Assembly: GCF_004000215.1 (NCBI RefSeq)
Contig: NZ_RBVY01000001.1
Span: 124,001-188,000 of the forward strand
Source of the DNA: Nitratireductor alexandrii
Lineage (GTDB): Bacteria; Pseudomonadota; Alphaproteobacteria; Rhizobiales; Rhizobiaceae
Reading direction: 5' to 3'
DNA: 64,000 nucleotides
Shown: one piece after another, positions 45,636-54,473 of the stretch
Layout of the letters: each line of letters starts with the position of its first letter
Numbering within the stretch: the stretch's first letter is position 1
Notes under the pieces: model-generated
What the model saw: only the letters and a program-made list of their open reading frames with translations
Told to the model about the DNA's origin: nothing
Databases searched by the model: none
Made by a program: the position numbers and the translations under genes

Positions 45636-46835
45636 ATGTCGACCCAGAACCCGGTTTTCATACCCGGCCCCACCAACATTCCCGACCGTCTGCGGCGCGC
45701 CATCGACGTGCCGACGATCGACCATCGCTCGAGCCTGTTCGCCGAGGCGTTCAGGCCGGCCGTGGAGGGCGTCAAGCGCATTTTGAAGACCCGCACCGGC
45801 GAGGTGATCGTCTTTCCGGCCACGGGGACCGGCGGCTGGGAGGCCGCCATCACCAACACGCTGTCGCCGGGCGACAAGGTCCTGGCCGCGCGCCACGGCA
45901 TGTTCTCCCATCGCTGGATCGATTTGTGCACGCGCCACGGGCTCGATGTGGAGGTGATCGAGGCAGAGTGGGGCGAAGGCCTGCCGGCGGACCGGTTCGA
46001 GGCGGCGCTGACCGCCGACACCGGCCATCGCATCAAGGCGGTTCTGGCCACCCACAACGAGACCGCGACCGGGGTGCGCTCCGACATCGCCGCCGTGCGC
46101 CAGGCGCTCGATGCGGCGCGCCATCCCGCCATGCTTTACGTCGACGGCGTCAGCTCGATCGCTTCGATGGATTTCCGCATGGACGAATGGGGCGTCGATT
46201 TGGCCGTCACCGGTTCGCAGAAGGGTTTCATGCTGCCGGCCGGGCTCGCCATTGTCGGCGTCAGCCCCAAGGCGCAGGCGGCGATGGAAAAGGCACGCTG
46301 CGCACGCTGCTTCTTCGATTTCCGCGACATGCTGTCGTCCTATCAGCGCGGCGGCTATCCCTATACCCCGCCGCTCAACCTGATCTTCGGCCTGGTCGAA
46401 TCGATCAGGATGCTGGAGGAGGAGGGGCTGCCCAGAGTGTTCGCACGCCATTTCCGCATTGCCGAGGGCATCCGCAAGGCGGTCGAGGCCTGGGGACTGG
46501 CCCTGTGCGCGCGCGACCCGCGGCTTTATTCCAACACCGTCAGCGCCGTCGTCGTCCCGCAGGGGCTGGACGGCACCAAGGTCGTCACCCATGCGGCCGA
46601 AAAGTTCGGCGTCGCCTTCGGTGTCGGCCTGGGCGAGGTTGCGGGCAAGGTTTTCCGCATCGGCCATCTCGGCTCCATGACCGACGTCATGGCGCTGTCG
46701 GGCATCGCGACGGCGGAGATGGCGATGGCCGATCTCGACTTTCCCGTCCAGCTCGGCTCCGGCGTGCGCGCCGCCCAGGACTATTTCCGCGCCACCAACG
46801 GCATGACCAACCGTCTCACCAGCAAGGCGGCCTGA
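45636..46835 (+). CDS. bhcA: L-aspartate-glyoxylate aminotransferase
   Basis: A 399-residue fold-type I PLP enzyme of the serine/alanine-glyoxylate aminotransferase family, with PLP Asp170 in MLYVDGVSS and Lys196 in TGSQKGFML. In the beta-hydroxyaspartate cycle BhcA moves the amino group of aspartate to glyoxylate, giving glycine and oxaloacetate. Identity comes from the family plus its position as first gene of an intact bhcABCD cluster with divergent bhcR. The ATG at 45636 has GGAGGATGATCC upstream. The stop overlaps the next start. Confidence 0.93.
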   Translation: MSTQNPVFIPGPTNIPDRLRRAIDVPTIDHRSSLFAEAFRPAVEGVKRILKTRTGEVIVFPATGTGGWEAAITNTLSPGDKVLAARHGMFSHRWIDLCTRHGLDVEVIEAEWGEGLPADRFEAALTADTGHRIKAVLATHNETATGVRSDIAAVRQALDAARHPAMLYVDGVSSIASMDFRMDEWGVDLAVTGSQKGFMLPAGLAIVGVSPKAQAAMEKARCARCFFDFRDMLSSYQRGGYPYTPPLNLIFGLVESIRMLEEEGLPRVFARHFRIAEGIRKAVEAWGLALCARDPRLYSNTVSAVVVPQGLDGTKVVTHAAEKFGVAFGVGLGEVAGKVFRIGHLGSMTDVMALSGIATAEMAMADLDFPVQLGSGVRAAQDYFRATNGMTNRLTSKAA

Positions 46836-47812
46836 TGATGGATACGGCAACCAGCATGTATATCCCCAGCTATGACGATGTGTGCGCGGCGCACGAGCGC
46901 ATTGCGCCTTATGTCCACCGCACGCCGGTGCTGACCAGCGCCTATCTGAACGGGCTGTCCGGCGCCGAGCTGTTCTTCAAATGCGAGAATTTTCAAAAAG
47001 CCGGCGCCTTCAAGGTGCGCGGCGCCTGCAACGCGGTCTTCGGCCTGTCGGATGCCGAGGCCCGGCACGGCGTGGCCACCCATTCCTCCGGTAACCACGC
47101 CCTGTCGCTCACCTACGCGGCCGGCCGGCGCGGCATCAGGGCCACCGTGGTGATGCCGGAGACCGCCCCGAAGGCCAAGATGGATGCCGTGCGCGGTTAT
47201 GGCGGCGAGGTGATCACCTGCGCGCCCAGCACCGAAGCGCGCGAGCGCACGCTGGAGGCGCTGGTCGAGCGCACCGGGGCGGAATTCGTCCATCCCTATA
47301 ACGACCACCGCGTCATCGCCGGCCAGGGCACCTGCGCGCGCGAGCTGCTCGAGGAGACCGGCGAACTCGACGCCGTGGTGGCGCCGATCGGCGGCGGCGG
47401 CATGATCTCCGGCACCTGCCTGACGCTGGCCAGCCTGGCGCCGACGACCAGGATCTTCGCCGCCGAACCCAAAAACGCCGACGATGCCTACCGCTCCTTC
47501 AAGGCCGGCCGCATCATCGAGGACGACGCCCCGCAGACCGTTGCCGACGGGCTCAAGGTCTCGTTGCGCGAGCGCACCTTCCACTTCGTGTCGACCTATG
47601 TCGCCGACATCCTGCTGGTCACCGAAGACGAGATCGTCGCCGCCATGCGCCTGGTCTGGCAGCGCATGAAGATCGTCATCGAGCCGTCGAGCGCGGTGGC
47701 GGTCGCGGCCGTCCTGAAAAATCCCGGCCTGTTCGCCGGCCGGCGCGTCGGCGTCATCCTGACCGGCGGCAATGTCGATCTCGACAAGCTGCCGTGGATG
47801 GCGCGCGCCTGA
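46835..47812 (+). CDS. bhcB: beta-hydroxyaspartate dehydratase
   Basis: A 325-residue fold-type II PLP enzyme of the threonine/serine dehydratase family: PLP lysine in CENFQKAGAFKVRGACNA (Lys60), SSGNHALSL, the glycine loop APIGGGGMISGTCL, and ILTGGNVDL. In the cycle BhcB converts (2R,3S)-beta-hydroxyaspartate to iminosuccinate. Two ATG codons (46835, 46838) are adjacent; the first overlaps the bhcA stop as TGATG. It sits between bhcA and bhcC in the canonical order. Confidence 0.92.
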   Translation: MMDTATSMYIPSYDDVCAAHERIAPYVHRTPVLTSAYLNGLSGAELFFKCENFQKAGAFKVRGACNAVFGLSDAEARHGVATHSSGNHALSLTYAAGRRGIRATVVMPETAPKAKMDAVRGYGGEVITCAPSTEARERTLEALVERTGAEFVHPYNDHRVIAGQGTCARELLEETGELDAVVAPIGGGGMISGTCLTLASLAPTTRIFAAEPKNADDAYRSFKAGRIIEDDAPQTVADGLKVSLRERTFHFVSTYVADILLVTEDEIVAAMRLVWQRMKIVIEPSSAVAVAAVLKNPGLFAGRRVGVILTGGNVDLDKLPWMARA

Positions 47813-47842
47813 CCCCCTTGTTTCGTTTTCGAGGAGACTTCG

Positions 47843-48964
47843 ATGACCATCAATATTCCTGCGTCGGTCGGCATGCCGGTCGAGGAGGTCGACACGCCGT
47901 GCCTGCTCGTCGATCTCGACGCCTTCGACCGCAATATCGACACCATGGCCGGTTTCATGAAAAAGCACGGCCTGCGCCACCGCGCCCACGCCAAGACGCA
48001 TAAATCCTCCGACATCGCCATCATCCAGGTCGAGCGCGGCGGGGCCGTCGGCGTGTGCTGCCAGAAGGTCAGCGAGGCCGAGGCGCTGGTTTCGGCCGGC
48101 GTGCGCGACGTGCTGGTGTCGAACCAGGTCGTCACGCCGAAAAAGATCGAGCGGCTGGCCGCCATGGCGACCAGGGCGCGGGTGCTGGTCTGCGTCGACG
48201 ATCTCGGCAATGTCGACGACCTGTCGGCGGCGGCGCAGAAATACGGCGTTACCATCGAGTGCCTGGTCGAGATGGATGTCGGCGCCGGCCGCTGCGGGGT
48301 GCGCCCGGGCGCCGATGCCGTGGCGCTGGCCAAGAAGATCGATGCCGCGCCGGGGCTCAAATTCGCCGGCCTGCAGGCCTATCAGGGCAAGGCCCAGCAC
48401 GTGCACGATTTCGAGGAGCGCAAGGGGCTGATCGACAAGGCGGTCGGCATGGTGCGCGAGACGGTCGACCTGCTCAAGGCCGAGGGGCTTGGCTGCGACA
48501 TCGTCGCCGGCGCCGGCACCGGCAGCTATTATTTCGAGGGCGACAGCGGCGTCTACAACGAGCTGCAATGCGGCTCCTACATCTTCATGGACGCCGACTA
48601 TCAAAGGGTGAAGGACGACAAGGGCGGCTTCATCGGCGAGTTCGACAACGCGCTGTTCATCTACACGACCGTGATGTCGAAGACCAAGACCGACCGCGCC
48701 ATCTGCGACGCCGGGCTGAAGGCGCAAAGCGTCGACAGCGGCCTGCCGGTGATCTTCGGCCGCGACGACGTCACCTATATCGGCGCCTCCGACGAGCACG
48801 GGGTGATCTCGGATCCCGACAACAAGCTTCGTCTCGGCGACAAGCTGAAGCTGGTTCCCGGACATTGCGATCCCACCGTCAACGTCCACGACTGGTATGT
48901 CGGCATTCGCAACGGCCGCGTGGAAGCGCTGTGGCCGGTCACCGCGCGCGGCATGTGCCTGTAG
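47843..48964 (+). CDS. bhcC: beta-hydroxyaspartate aldolase
   Basis: A 373-residue fold-type III PLP enzyme of the D-threonine/3-hydroxy-D-aspartate aldolase family: VDTPCLLVDLDAFDRNI, PLP Lys51 in RAHAKTHKSS, EMDVGAGRCGV, and a C-terminal metal site GHCDPTVNVHDWYV. It condenses glyoxylate and glycine to (2R,3S)-beta-hydroxyaspartate, the carbon-joining step of the cycle. It follows bhcB by 30 bases with GAGGAGAC as ribosome site. A terminator-like hairpin follows before bhcD. Confidence 0.94.
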   Translation: MTINIPASVGMPVEEVDTPCLLVDLDAFDRNIDTMAGFMKKHGLRHRAHAKTHKSSDIAIIQVERGGAVGVCCQKVSEAEALVSAGVRDVLVSNQVVTPKKIERLAAMATRARVLVCVDDLGNVDDLSAAAQKYGVTIECLVEMDVGAGRCGVRPGADAVALAKKIDAAPGLKFAGLQAYQGKAQHVHDFEERKGLIDKAVGMVRETVDLLKAEGLGCDIVAGAGTGSYYFEGDSGVYNELQCGSYIFMDADYQRVKDDKGGFIGEFDNALFIYTTVMSKTKTDRAICDAGLKAQSVDSGLPVIFGRDDVTYIGASDEHGVISDPDNKLRLGDKLKLVPGHCDPTVNVHDWYVGIRNGRVEALWPVTARGMCL

Positions 48965-48992
48965 CCGCCGCGATGCGGATCGCGAATGCCCA

Positions 48993-49033
48993 CGCCCGGC
49001 GCGCGCAAGGGGAGGCGCGCCGGGCGGATTTTT
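48993..49033 (+). terminator. Intrinsic terminator-like hairpin between bhcC and bhcD
   Basis: CGCCCGGCGCGC (48993-49004) and GCGCGCCGGGCG (49015-49026) pair perfectly around a 10-base loop and are followed by GATTTTT. It meets the form of a Rho-independent terminator inside the operon, so bhcD may be made at a lower level than bhcABC. Confidence 0.65.
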
Positions 49034-49059
49034 GCCCGGACAGGAGAGTGGACCCGCCG

Positions 49060-50025
49060 ATGATCGTGATTCCGGAACATCTGGTCGAAAAACTGTTTAC
49101 GGCCGAGGCCGCGTTCGAGGCGGTGGAAGCCGTCTTCGCCGCCATGAGCCGACGCGAGGCGGTCAATTTCCCCGTCGTGCGCGACATGATTGGCCATGCC
49201 GACGCCGTCTACGGCATCAAGTCGGGCTTCGACCGCGCCGGTCTCGCGCTCGGCCTCAAAGCCGGCGGTTACTGGCCCAACAATGGCGAAAAGGGTCTGA
49301 CCAACCACCAGTCGGCGGTGTTGCTGTTTGATGCCGACACCGGCCGGCCGGCCGCGATCGTGTCGGGCAACCATCTGACCGCGATGCGCACCGCCGCCGC
49401 GAGCGCGATTTCCATCCGCCATCTGGCGCGCCCGGACGCGCGCGTGCTCGGCATGGTCGGCGCCGGACACCAGGCCGGTTTCCAGTTGCGCGCCGCGCTC
49501 GCCCAGCGCGCCTTCGACAGGGTGGTGGCCTGGAACCTGCATCCCGACATGCTCGACCGGCTCGGCGGGGTGGCCGCGGAAGAAGGCGTGCCGTTCGAGG
49601 CCGTCGAACTCGACCGTCTGGGCGCGGAGGCCGACGTCATCGTCACCATCACGTCGAGCTTCGCGCCGATCCTGAAGCGCTGTCACGTGCGGCCGGGCAC
49701 GCATATCGCGGCGATGGGCACCGACACCAAGGGCAAGCAGGAGCTCGATCCGGCGCTGGTCGCCGCCGCGCGGGTGTTCACCGACGAGGTCGCGCAATCG
49801 GCCTCGATCGGCGAATGCCAGCATGCGGTCGCCGCCGGCCTGATCTCGCGCGAGGATATCGGCGAGATCGGCGCGGTCATCACCGGCACGCTTGCCGGCC
49901 GCCGGTCGGCCGACGACATCACGCTGTTCGACGGCACCGGCGTCGCGCTGCAGGACCTCGCCGGCGCGGCCCGGGTGGTCGAGCTCGCCCGCGACACCGG
50001 CCCGCTGGCGACCGTCGATCTGTAG
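49060..50025 (+). CDS. bhcD: Iminosuccinate reductase
   Basis: A 321-residue ornithine cyclodeaminase/mu-crystallin family protein: GIKSGFDRAGLALGLKAGGYWP, SGNHLTAMRTAAASA, Rossmann motif LGMVGAGHQAGFQ, and AAMGTDTKGKQEL. As BhcD it reduces iminosuccinate to L-aspartate with NADH, closing the cycle. The ATG at 49060 is chosen; the in-frame GTG at 49048 sits too close to its AGGAG. It is separated from bhcC by a terminator-like hairpin. The sequence is intact. Confidence 0.92.
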   Translation: MIVIPEHLVEKLFTAEAAFEAVEAVFAAMSRREAVNFPVVRDMIGHADAVYGIKSGFDRAGLALGLKAGGYWPNNGEKGLTNHQSAVLLFDADTGRPAAIVSGNHLTAMRTAAASAISIRHLARPDARVLGMVGAGHQAGFQLRAALAQRAFDRVVAWNLHPDMLDRLGGVAAEEGVPFEAVELDRLGAEADVIVTITSSFAPILKRCHVRPGTHIAAMGTDTKGKQELDPALVAAARVFTDEVAQSASIGECQHAVAAGLISREDIGEIGAVITGTLAGRRSADDITLFDGTGVALQDLAGAARVVELARDTGPLATVDL

Positions 50026-50106
50026 CGCGTCACGAGATATCGATGAGGTAGTAGCCGAGGCCGGTGCGGTAGGCGCCGGCCCCGGTTGTCATGCGCCGGG
50101 CGCCGG

Positions 50107-51117
50107 TCAGTTCCACACATCCTTCATGACGCGCAGCCAGTTGCCGGAGCGCACCTTGTCGATATCGGTCTCCGAATAGCCGCGCTTTTTCATGCCGTCC
50201 CAGATCCGGGGCGTGTGCGCCAGGGACTGGAAATCGACGTTGAGCCGCTTTTCGTACGTGTACCAGTCGCCGAGGACGCCGGTAATATTGGGGCTGTAGC
50301 CGTTCGGTCCGTAGGATTTGTCCCATTTTTCCGGGCTCGGCACCTGGCCCTCGGTTACGTCGCTGGCAAAGGCGACGTGCTCGATGCCGCCGACCTTCAC
50401 GTGATGATCGATGTGGTTGAGATAATCGTCGAGCGTCGGCCGCTGGTCGTGCCGCACCGCCGGGGACCACATTACAGCGCCGATCAGGCCGCCGGTCTCG
50501 GCAATGGCGCGGATATGCTCGTCCTTCTTGTTGCGCAGGCTGGGGCAGACCGCGAACGCATTGGCGTGGCTGACCACCATCGGCCCCTTGGCGGCGGCGA
50601 GATAGGCGCTGGTCGTGCGATGGCCGCAATGGGAAAGGTCGATGATCAGCCCAAGGCGCGTCATCTCCTCGATCCACTCGACGCCCTTCGCCTTCATGCC
50701 CTTGTCGTCGTCCTTTTCGAACGGCGCGCCGTAGCCGAGCGCGTTCTCCTCGTTGTAGGTCGGCTGCAGGATCCGCACGCCGAGACGTTTCATGGTGGCC
50801 AGAAGCTGAAGATCGTCTTCCACCATCATGGAGTTCTGCGTGCCCAAGATGTAACCGAGCTTGCCGTCATGATGCGCCTTCTCGATGTCGGCAACGCTCG
50901 TCACGACCGTGGCGATATCGCTCATTGCGTCGATTTTCGCGCAATTCGCCTCGAGTTCGACGAGCGAATCCGACAGCCCGACAAAGGGTGACATCGCCGT
51001 GAGGTTGATGGCCGAAACGCCGCCCTCCAGGGTGCGCAGGGCCTGTTCGCGGGATACGGCGGCGCAGTTCAGTCCGTCGATCGTGATTGGGCGCGGCGCG
51101 CCGGCGGTTGCATTCAT
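50107..51117 (-). CDS. M19-like (renal dipeptidase family) amidohydrolase, metal ligands altered
   Basis: A 336-residue TIM-barrel protein of the membrane-dipeptidase family. Two zinc-site histidines are kept (His163 in IDLSHCGHRT, His184 in VVSHANAF). The N-terminal HxD metal motif (DGHND in typical members) is DGLNC here (residues 14-18), and the bridging Glu (GVEGG) is Gln94 in GTQNS. It should therefore not be a normal di-zinc dipeptidase. It lacks a signal peptide. A paralogue with the same changes is at 55416-56429. It is transcribed from the shared region with the XRE regulator and neighbours two peptide importers. The ATG at 51117 has GAGG upstream. Confidence 0.85.
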   Translation of the reverse strand: MNATAGAPRPITIDGLNCAAVSREQALRTLEGGVSAINLTAMSPFVGLSDSLVELEANCAKIDAMSDIATVVTSVADIEKAHHDGKLGYILGTQNSMMVEDDLQLLATMKRLGVRILQPTYNEENALGYGAPFEKDDDKGMKAKGVEWIEEMTRLGLIIDLSHCGHRTTSAYLAAAKGPMVVSHANAFAVCPSLRNKKDEHIRAIAETGGLIGAVMWSPAVRHDQRPTLDDYLNHIDHHVKVGGIEHVAFASDVTEGQVPSPEKWDKSYGPNGYSPNITGVLGDWYTYEKRLNVDFQSLAHTPRIWDGMKKRGYSETDIDKVRSGNWLRVMKDVWN

Positions 51118-51158
51118 CTCGTTGCCTCGTCTTGCTGGTTTGAGGGTAGAATGAGCGG

Positions 51159-51770
51159 CTATTTTTCGCGGTAATTGACCCACAGTGCTTTGGCCGGTCG
51201 GTCGCCGGCGTTGCGGAATTGATGGGGCCGGTTGCTGTTGAAACGGAAACTGTCGCCTTCGCCGAGTATGTGTTTTTTGCCATCGACGATCAGTTCGATA
51301 CCGCCTTCCATCACGAAGCCGGCTTCCTCGCCGCTATGCGCGTAGGCCTCCTCGCCGGAACCGCCGCCCGGCTGTAGTGTGATGATGAACACATCCAGTC
51401 GCGGAATGCGGCTGAACGGCGTCAGCAGTTCCTTGGATGCTCCCGAGTCGGCAAGGTCGATCCGCTTGCGTTCGGAGGGGGCGGCGGTGATGCGCTGTCC
51501 GTCGTCGCTGGGAGGGACGGCCGGAAAGACGTCGCCGATGCTGACTTCCAGGGCGTCCGCGATGCGGGCGAGGGCCCGCACGGAGGCCGAAGAAAGCCCG
51601 CGCTCGATCTGGCTGAGGAAGCCGATCGACAGGCCGGCCCGCTGCGCGAGCTCTTTGAGCGAGCGCCCGCGAACCCTGCGCAACTGCCTGACGCGGTTGC
51701 CAACGGCAATGTCCGTTTGCCGCTGGTCGTCGTCGAGGGAAGCTTTTCCCGCGCGTGAAGCCTTCGGCAC
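51159..51770 (-). CDS. XRE-family regulator with C-terminal cupin domain
   Basis: A 203-residue regulator: helix-turn-helix (RVRQLRRVRGRSLKELAQRAGLSIGFLSQIERGLSSASVRALARIADALEV, about residues 25-78) and a cupin ligand-binding barrel (about 120-200, HSGEEAGFVMEGGIELIV, GDSFRFNSNRPHQFRN). Such regulators often control amino-acid, polyamine or peptide use. The start is GTG at 51770 with GAGG 8 bases upstream. It precedes the M19 gene on the minus strand and is divergent to the second peptide transporter, which it probably regulates. Confidence 0.9.
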   Translation of the reverse strand: MPKASRAGKASLDDDQRQTDIAVGNRVRQLRRVRGRSLKELAQRAGLSIGFLSQIERGLSSASVRALARIADALEVSIGDVFPAVPPSDDGQRITAAPSERKRIDLADSGASKELLTPFSRIPRLDVFIITLQPGGGSGEEAYAHSGEEAGFVMEGGIELIVDGKKHILGEGDSFRFNSNRPHQFRNAGDRPAKALWVNYREK

Positions 51771-51784
51771 GAAACTACCTCATG

Positions 51785-51839
51785 GTGAATTAGCTTATGG
51801 TCACGATCATATTCGTGAAATTTTTGTTTGTAAATTCAC
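51785..51839. promoter_or_regulatory. Repeated GTGAA elements between the XRE-cupin regulator and the ABC operon
   Basis: GTGAA occurs at 51785-51789 and 51815-51819, and the inverse TTCAC at 51835-51839, in a notably AT-rich divergent region. The last two form an inverted repeat with a 15-base spacer. They are candidate binding sites for the adjacent XRE-cupin protein. Confidence 0.4.
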
Positions 51840-51946
51840 TCAGTCGCGAATAGCATCGAAAATGTTCAGTCGCCGTGGGTCGTCGCCGTGAGGTGGGCAG
51901 CCGATACCGCAGGAGCGGCTGCAAACCGAAACAATGGGAGCCGCCA

Positions 51947-53458
51947 ATGAAAAAGATCATCCGCAAATTGCTGCTTACGAGCATGCTGAGCGTCGCGACG
52001 CTCGCCGGCGCCTCGGCCGCGACGCTCACGGTGGCGCAGAATTTCGATCCGCAGACCCTGTGGCCGAACGGCACGACGGCGTCCGACAATCTCAACGCGG
52101 GCTCGGCCATCGTCGAGGCGCTGTTTTGGGTGGATCCCCACGGCGAGGAGTTCAAGCCGCTGCTGGCGACAGCCTACGAGCTTGAGGATCCCACGACGGT
52201 CCTGGTGAAGTTGCGGGATGGCGTGCAGTTCTCGAACGGCGAGCCAATGAACGCCGACGCCGTGATCCACAGCTTCAACATCTTTGTCGACAAGGAAAAG
52301 AGCCCCGCTTATGCGCGCGTCTCGGACCCGTTCGACGGCATCGAGAAGGTCGACGACCTGACGGTGCGCATGACGCTGAAATACCCCTTTCCCCCGATCG
52401 AGCTCGCCCTGAGCCAGCTCTACATCACGCCGCCCGGCTATTGGAACGAGGTCGGCCTGGAGGCGTACGGACAAAAGCCGATCGGCACCGGTCCGTTCGT
52501 GTTCGAAAGCTGGGCGCGCGACGATCGGCTCGTGATGAAGGCCAACGACAACTACTGGGGAAAGCTGCCTGAAGGTATCGACGAGGTCGTCTGGAAGCCG
52601 GTTCCCGACGATATCGCCCGTGCCGCCGGCCTGACGACGGGCGAGTACGACATTGCGTCCAACCTCGCGGTCACCTCCGCGATGGAGGTCAAGGACAATC
52701 CTGAGGTCGAGCTGGTGCCGGTGCCGAGCTACCGAATCTACCAGATCATCCTGTCCTCGCTCGAAGAGCACGAAAGCCCGCTCATCGACAAGAAGGTCAG
52801 GCAGGCGCTCAACTATGCCGTCGACAAGCAGGCCATCATCGACAGCCTGTTCTTCGGCAATGCGGTGGCGCTGAACGGACAGGTCCTTCGCAAGCCGCAG
52901 ATCGGTTTCAATCCGGACCTGAGCGACTATCCCTACGATCCGGACAAGGCCAGGGCGCTGCTTGCGGAAGCCGGGTACCCGGACGGTTTTGAAATAACCT
53001 TCAAATTCCCGTCCGGCCGCTATGCGCAGGACCGCGAGGTTTCCGAAGCGGTCGCGGGCATGTTGAGCGAGGTTGGCGTGAAGGCCGACATGGTCGCCCT
53101 CGAGCCCGGCGAATTCCTGCGTCAGTTGCGGGCCAAGGAGCTGCAGCCGATGGCCTTCGTGGGTCTCGCTCCGCAGGACGACCCCGATCTGCAGGTCGCG
53201 CAGTATCATTCCACCTGGCGCTATTCCTACATCAAGAATGCCGAGCTCGATGCGCTGATCGACGCCGGAAAGCAGGAGATGGATCGCGAGAAGCGCGTTC
53301 AGATCTACAAGGACGCCATGGCGCTGATGCATGAGGAAGCACCGATCATCTTCCTGTATGGCGGCGTGGATTTCTACGGCACCTCCGCCAAGCTCAGCAA
53401 CTTCATGGCGCGTGGCGACGGTCGTTTCTTCCTGTACGACACCGCTTTGAGCGAATAG
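51947..53458 (+). CDS. Peptide/nickel-type ABC transporter substrate-binding protein
   Basis: A 503-residue SBP_bac_5 protein with signal peptide KKIIRKLLLTSMLSVATLAGASA. LKYPFPPIELAL, GTGPFVFESWARDDRLVMKAN and RQALNYAVDKQAIIDSLFFG are typical of the family. It differs strongly from the other binding protein in the window, so the two transporters probably take different peptides or related compounds. The ATG at 51947 has GGGAG 7 bases upstream. A 9-base hairpin follows at 53470-53497, before the permease genes. Confidence 0.92.
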   Translation: MKKIIRKLLLTSMLSVATLAGASAATLTVAQNFDPQTLWPNGTTASDNLNAGSAIVEALFWVDPHGEEFKPLLATAYELEDPTTVLVKLRDGVQFSNGEPMNADAVIHSFNIFVDKEKSPAYARVSDPFDGIEKVDDLTVRMTLKYPFPPIELALSQLYITPPGYWNEVGLEAYGQKPIGTGPFVFESWARDDRLVMKANDNYWGKLPEGIDEVVWKPVPDDIARAAGLTTGEYDIASNLAVTSAMEVKDNPEVELVPVPSYRIYQIILSSLEEHESPLIDKKVRQALNYAVDKQAIIDSLFFGNAVALNGQVLRKPQIGFNPDLSDYPYDPDKARALLAEAGYPDGFEITFKFPSGRYAQDREVSEAVAGMLSEVGVKADMVALEPGEFLRQLRAKELQPMAFVGLAPQDDPDLQVAQYHSTWRYSYIKNAELDALIDAGKQEMDREKRVQIYKDAMALMHEEAPIIFLYGGVDFYGTSAKLSNFMARGDGRFFLYDTALSE

Positions 53459-53469
53459 CCGCATTGGCG

Positions 53470-53497
53470 CCGCCCGGAGGCAGATGCTTCCGGGCGG
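53470..53497 (+). terminator. Hairpin between substrate-binding protein and permease genes
   Basis: CCGCCCGGA (53470-53478) and TCCGGGCGG (53489-53497) pair perfectly around a 10-base loop. It takes the same place as the hairpin at 40900-40932 in the first transporter operon and may favour binding-protein expression. Confidence 0.5.
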
Positions 53498-53549
53498 AGG
53501 CCGGCACATTGCCCGACAAGACAGCCCTGCCACCTGATCGGATACGTCG

Positions 53550-54467
53550 ATGCTGCAATACGTCGTCCGCAGACTGATCCTCACCCTTCCGGTATTGCTC
53601 GGAATCCTGCTGATTTCGTTCATGCTGACGCATATTAGCGGCGACCCGACGGATCTGATCCTGGCGCCGGACACGCCCGATGAGGCACGCGAGCTGTTTC
53701 GTCAGAAACACGGGCTCGACCAGCCGGTCTGGGTCCAGTTCTACCAATTCTGCGTTCACGCCCTGCAGGGCGATTTCGGCGACTCGCTCCGTTTCAACCA
53801 ACCCGCCGTCACGCTGGTGCTGGAGCGGCTGGGCGCGACGACGGAACTCGCCGCGACCGCGATGCTGCTGGCCATTCTGATCGGCATCCCCGCCGGTGTG
53901 GTCGCCGCGTACCGGCGCAACACGCCGACCGACGCCACCGTGAGGGCGGTCACCCTGATGGGGCAGGCCGTGCCGTCCTTCTATCTCGGCATCCTCACCA
54001 TCATCATCTTCGCCGTATGGCTGCGCTGGCTTCCCAGCGGTGGGCGCGGGACGTGGGCTCATCTCATCCTGCCGGCCTCGACCCTGGCGCTCAACCTTGT
54101 CGCGCTCATCGCGCGGACCACCCGTTCGTGCATGCTCGACGTTCTGAACCAGGACTATATCCGCACTGCGCGCGCCAAGGGCCTGGGCGAGAACTGGATC
54201 GTCTGGGGTCACGCGCTGCGCAACGCCTTCATCCCCGTTCTGACGGTGATCGGCCTTCAGGTCGGTCTGCTCATGGGCGGCGTGGTCGTGACCGAAACCG
54301 TCTTCTCGTGGCCGGGGGTCGGCCGGCTCGCCATCCAGGCGATCTATGCGCGGGACTACCCCGTCGTCCAGGCGGTGGTGCTGTTCTTCGCCGTCATCTT
54401 CGTCGGGGTGAATCTGATCGTCGACCTCCTTTATGCCGTGCTCGACCCTCGCATTGGATACCGGTAG
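53550..54467 (+). CDS. Peptide-type ABC transporter permease (DppB-like)
   Basis: A 305-residue permease with about six membrane helices; LQYVVRRLILTLPVLLGILL opens it, and the EAA loop is near DVLNQDYIRTARAKGLGENWI. ETVFSWPGVGRLAIQAIYARDYPVVQ near the C-terminus is typical of DppB proteins. The next permease starts 6 bases on. Confidence 0.92.
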   Translation: MLQYVVRRLILTLPVLLGILLISFMLTHISGDPTDLILAPDTPDEARELFRQKHGLDQPVWVQFYQFCVHALQGDFGDSLRFNQPAVTLVLERLGATTELAATAMLLAILIGIPAGVVAAYRRNTPTDATVRAVTLMGQAVPSFYLGILTIIIFAVWLRWLPSGGRGTWAHLILPASTLALNLVALIARTTRSCMLDVLNQDYIRTARAKGLGENWIVWGHALRNAFIPVLTVIGLQVGLLMGGVVVTETVFSWPGVGRLAIQAIYARDYPVVQAVVLFFAVIFVGVNLIVDLLYAVLDPRIGYR

Positions 54468-54473
54468 GCGCTT

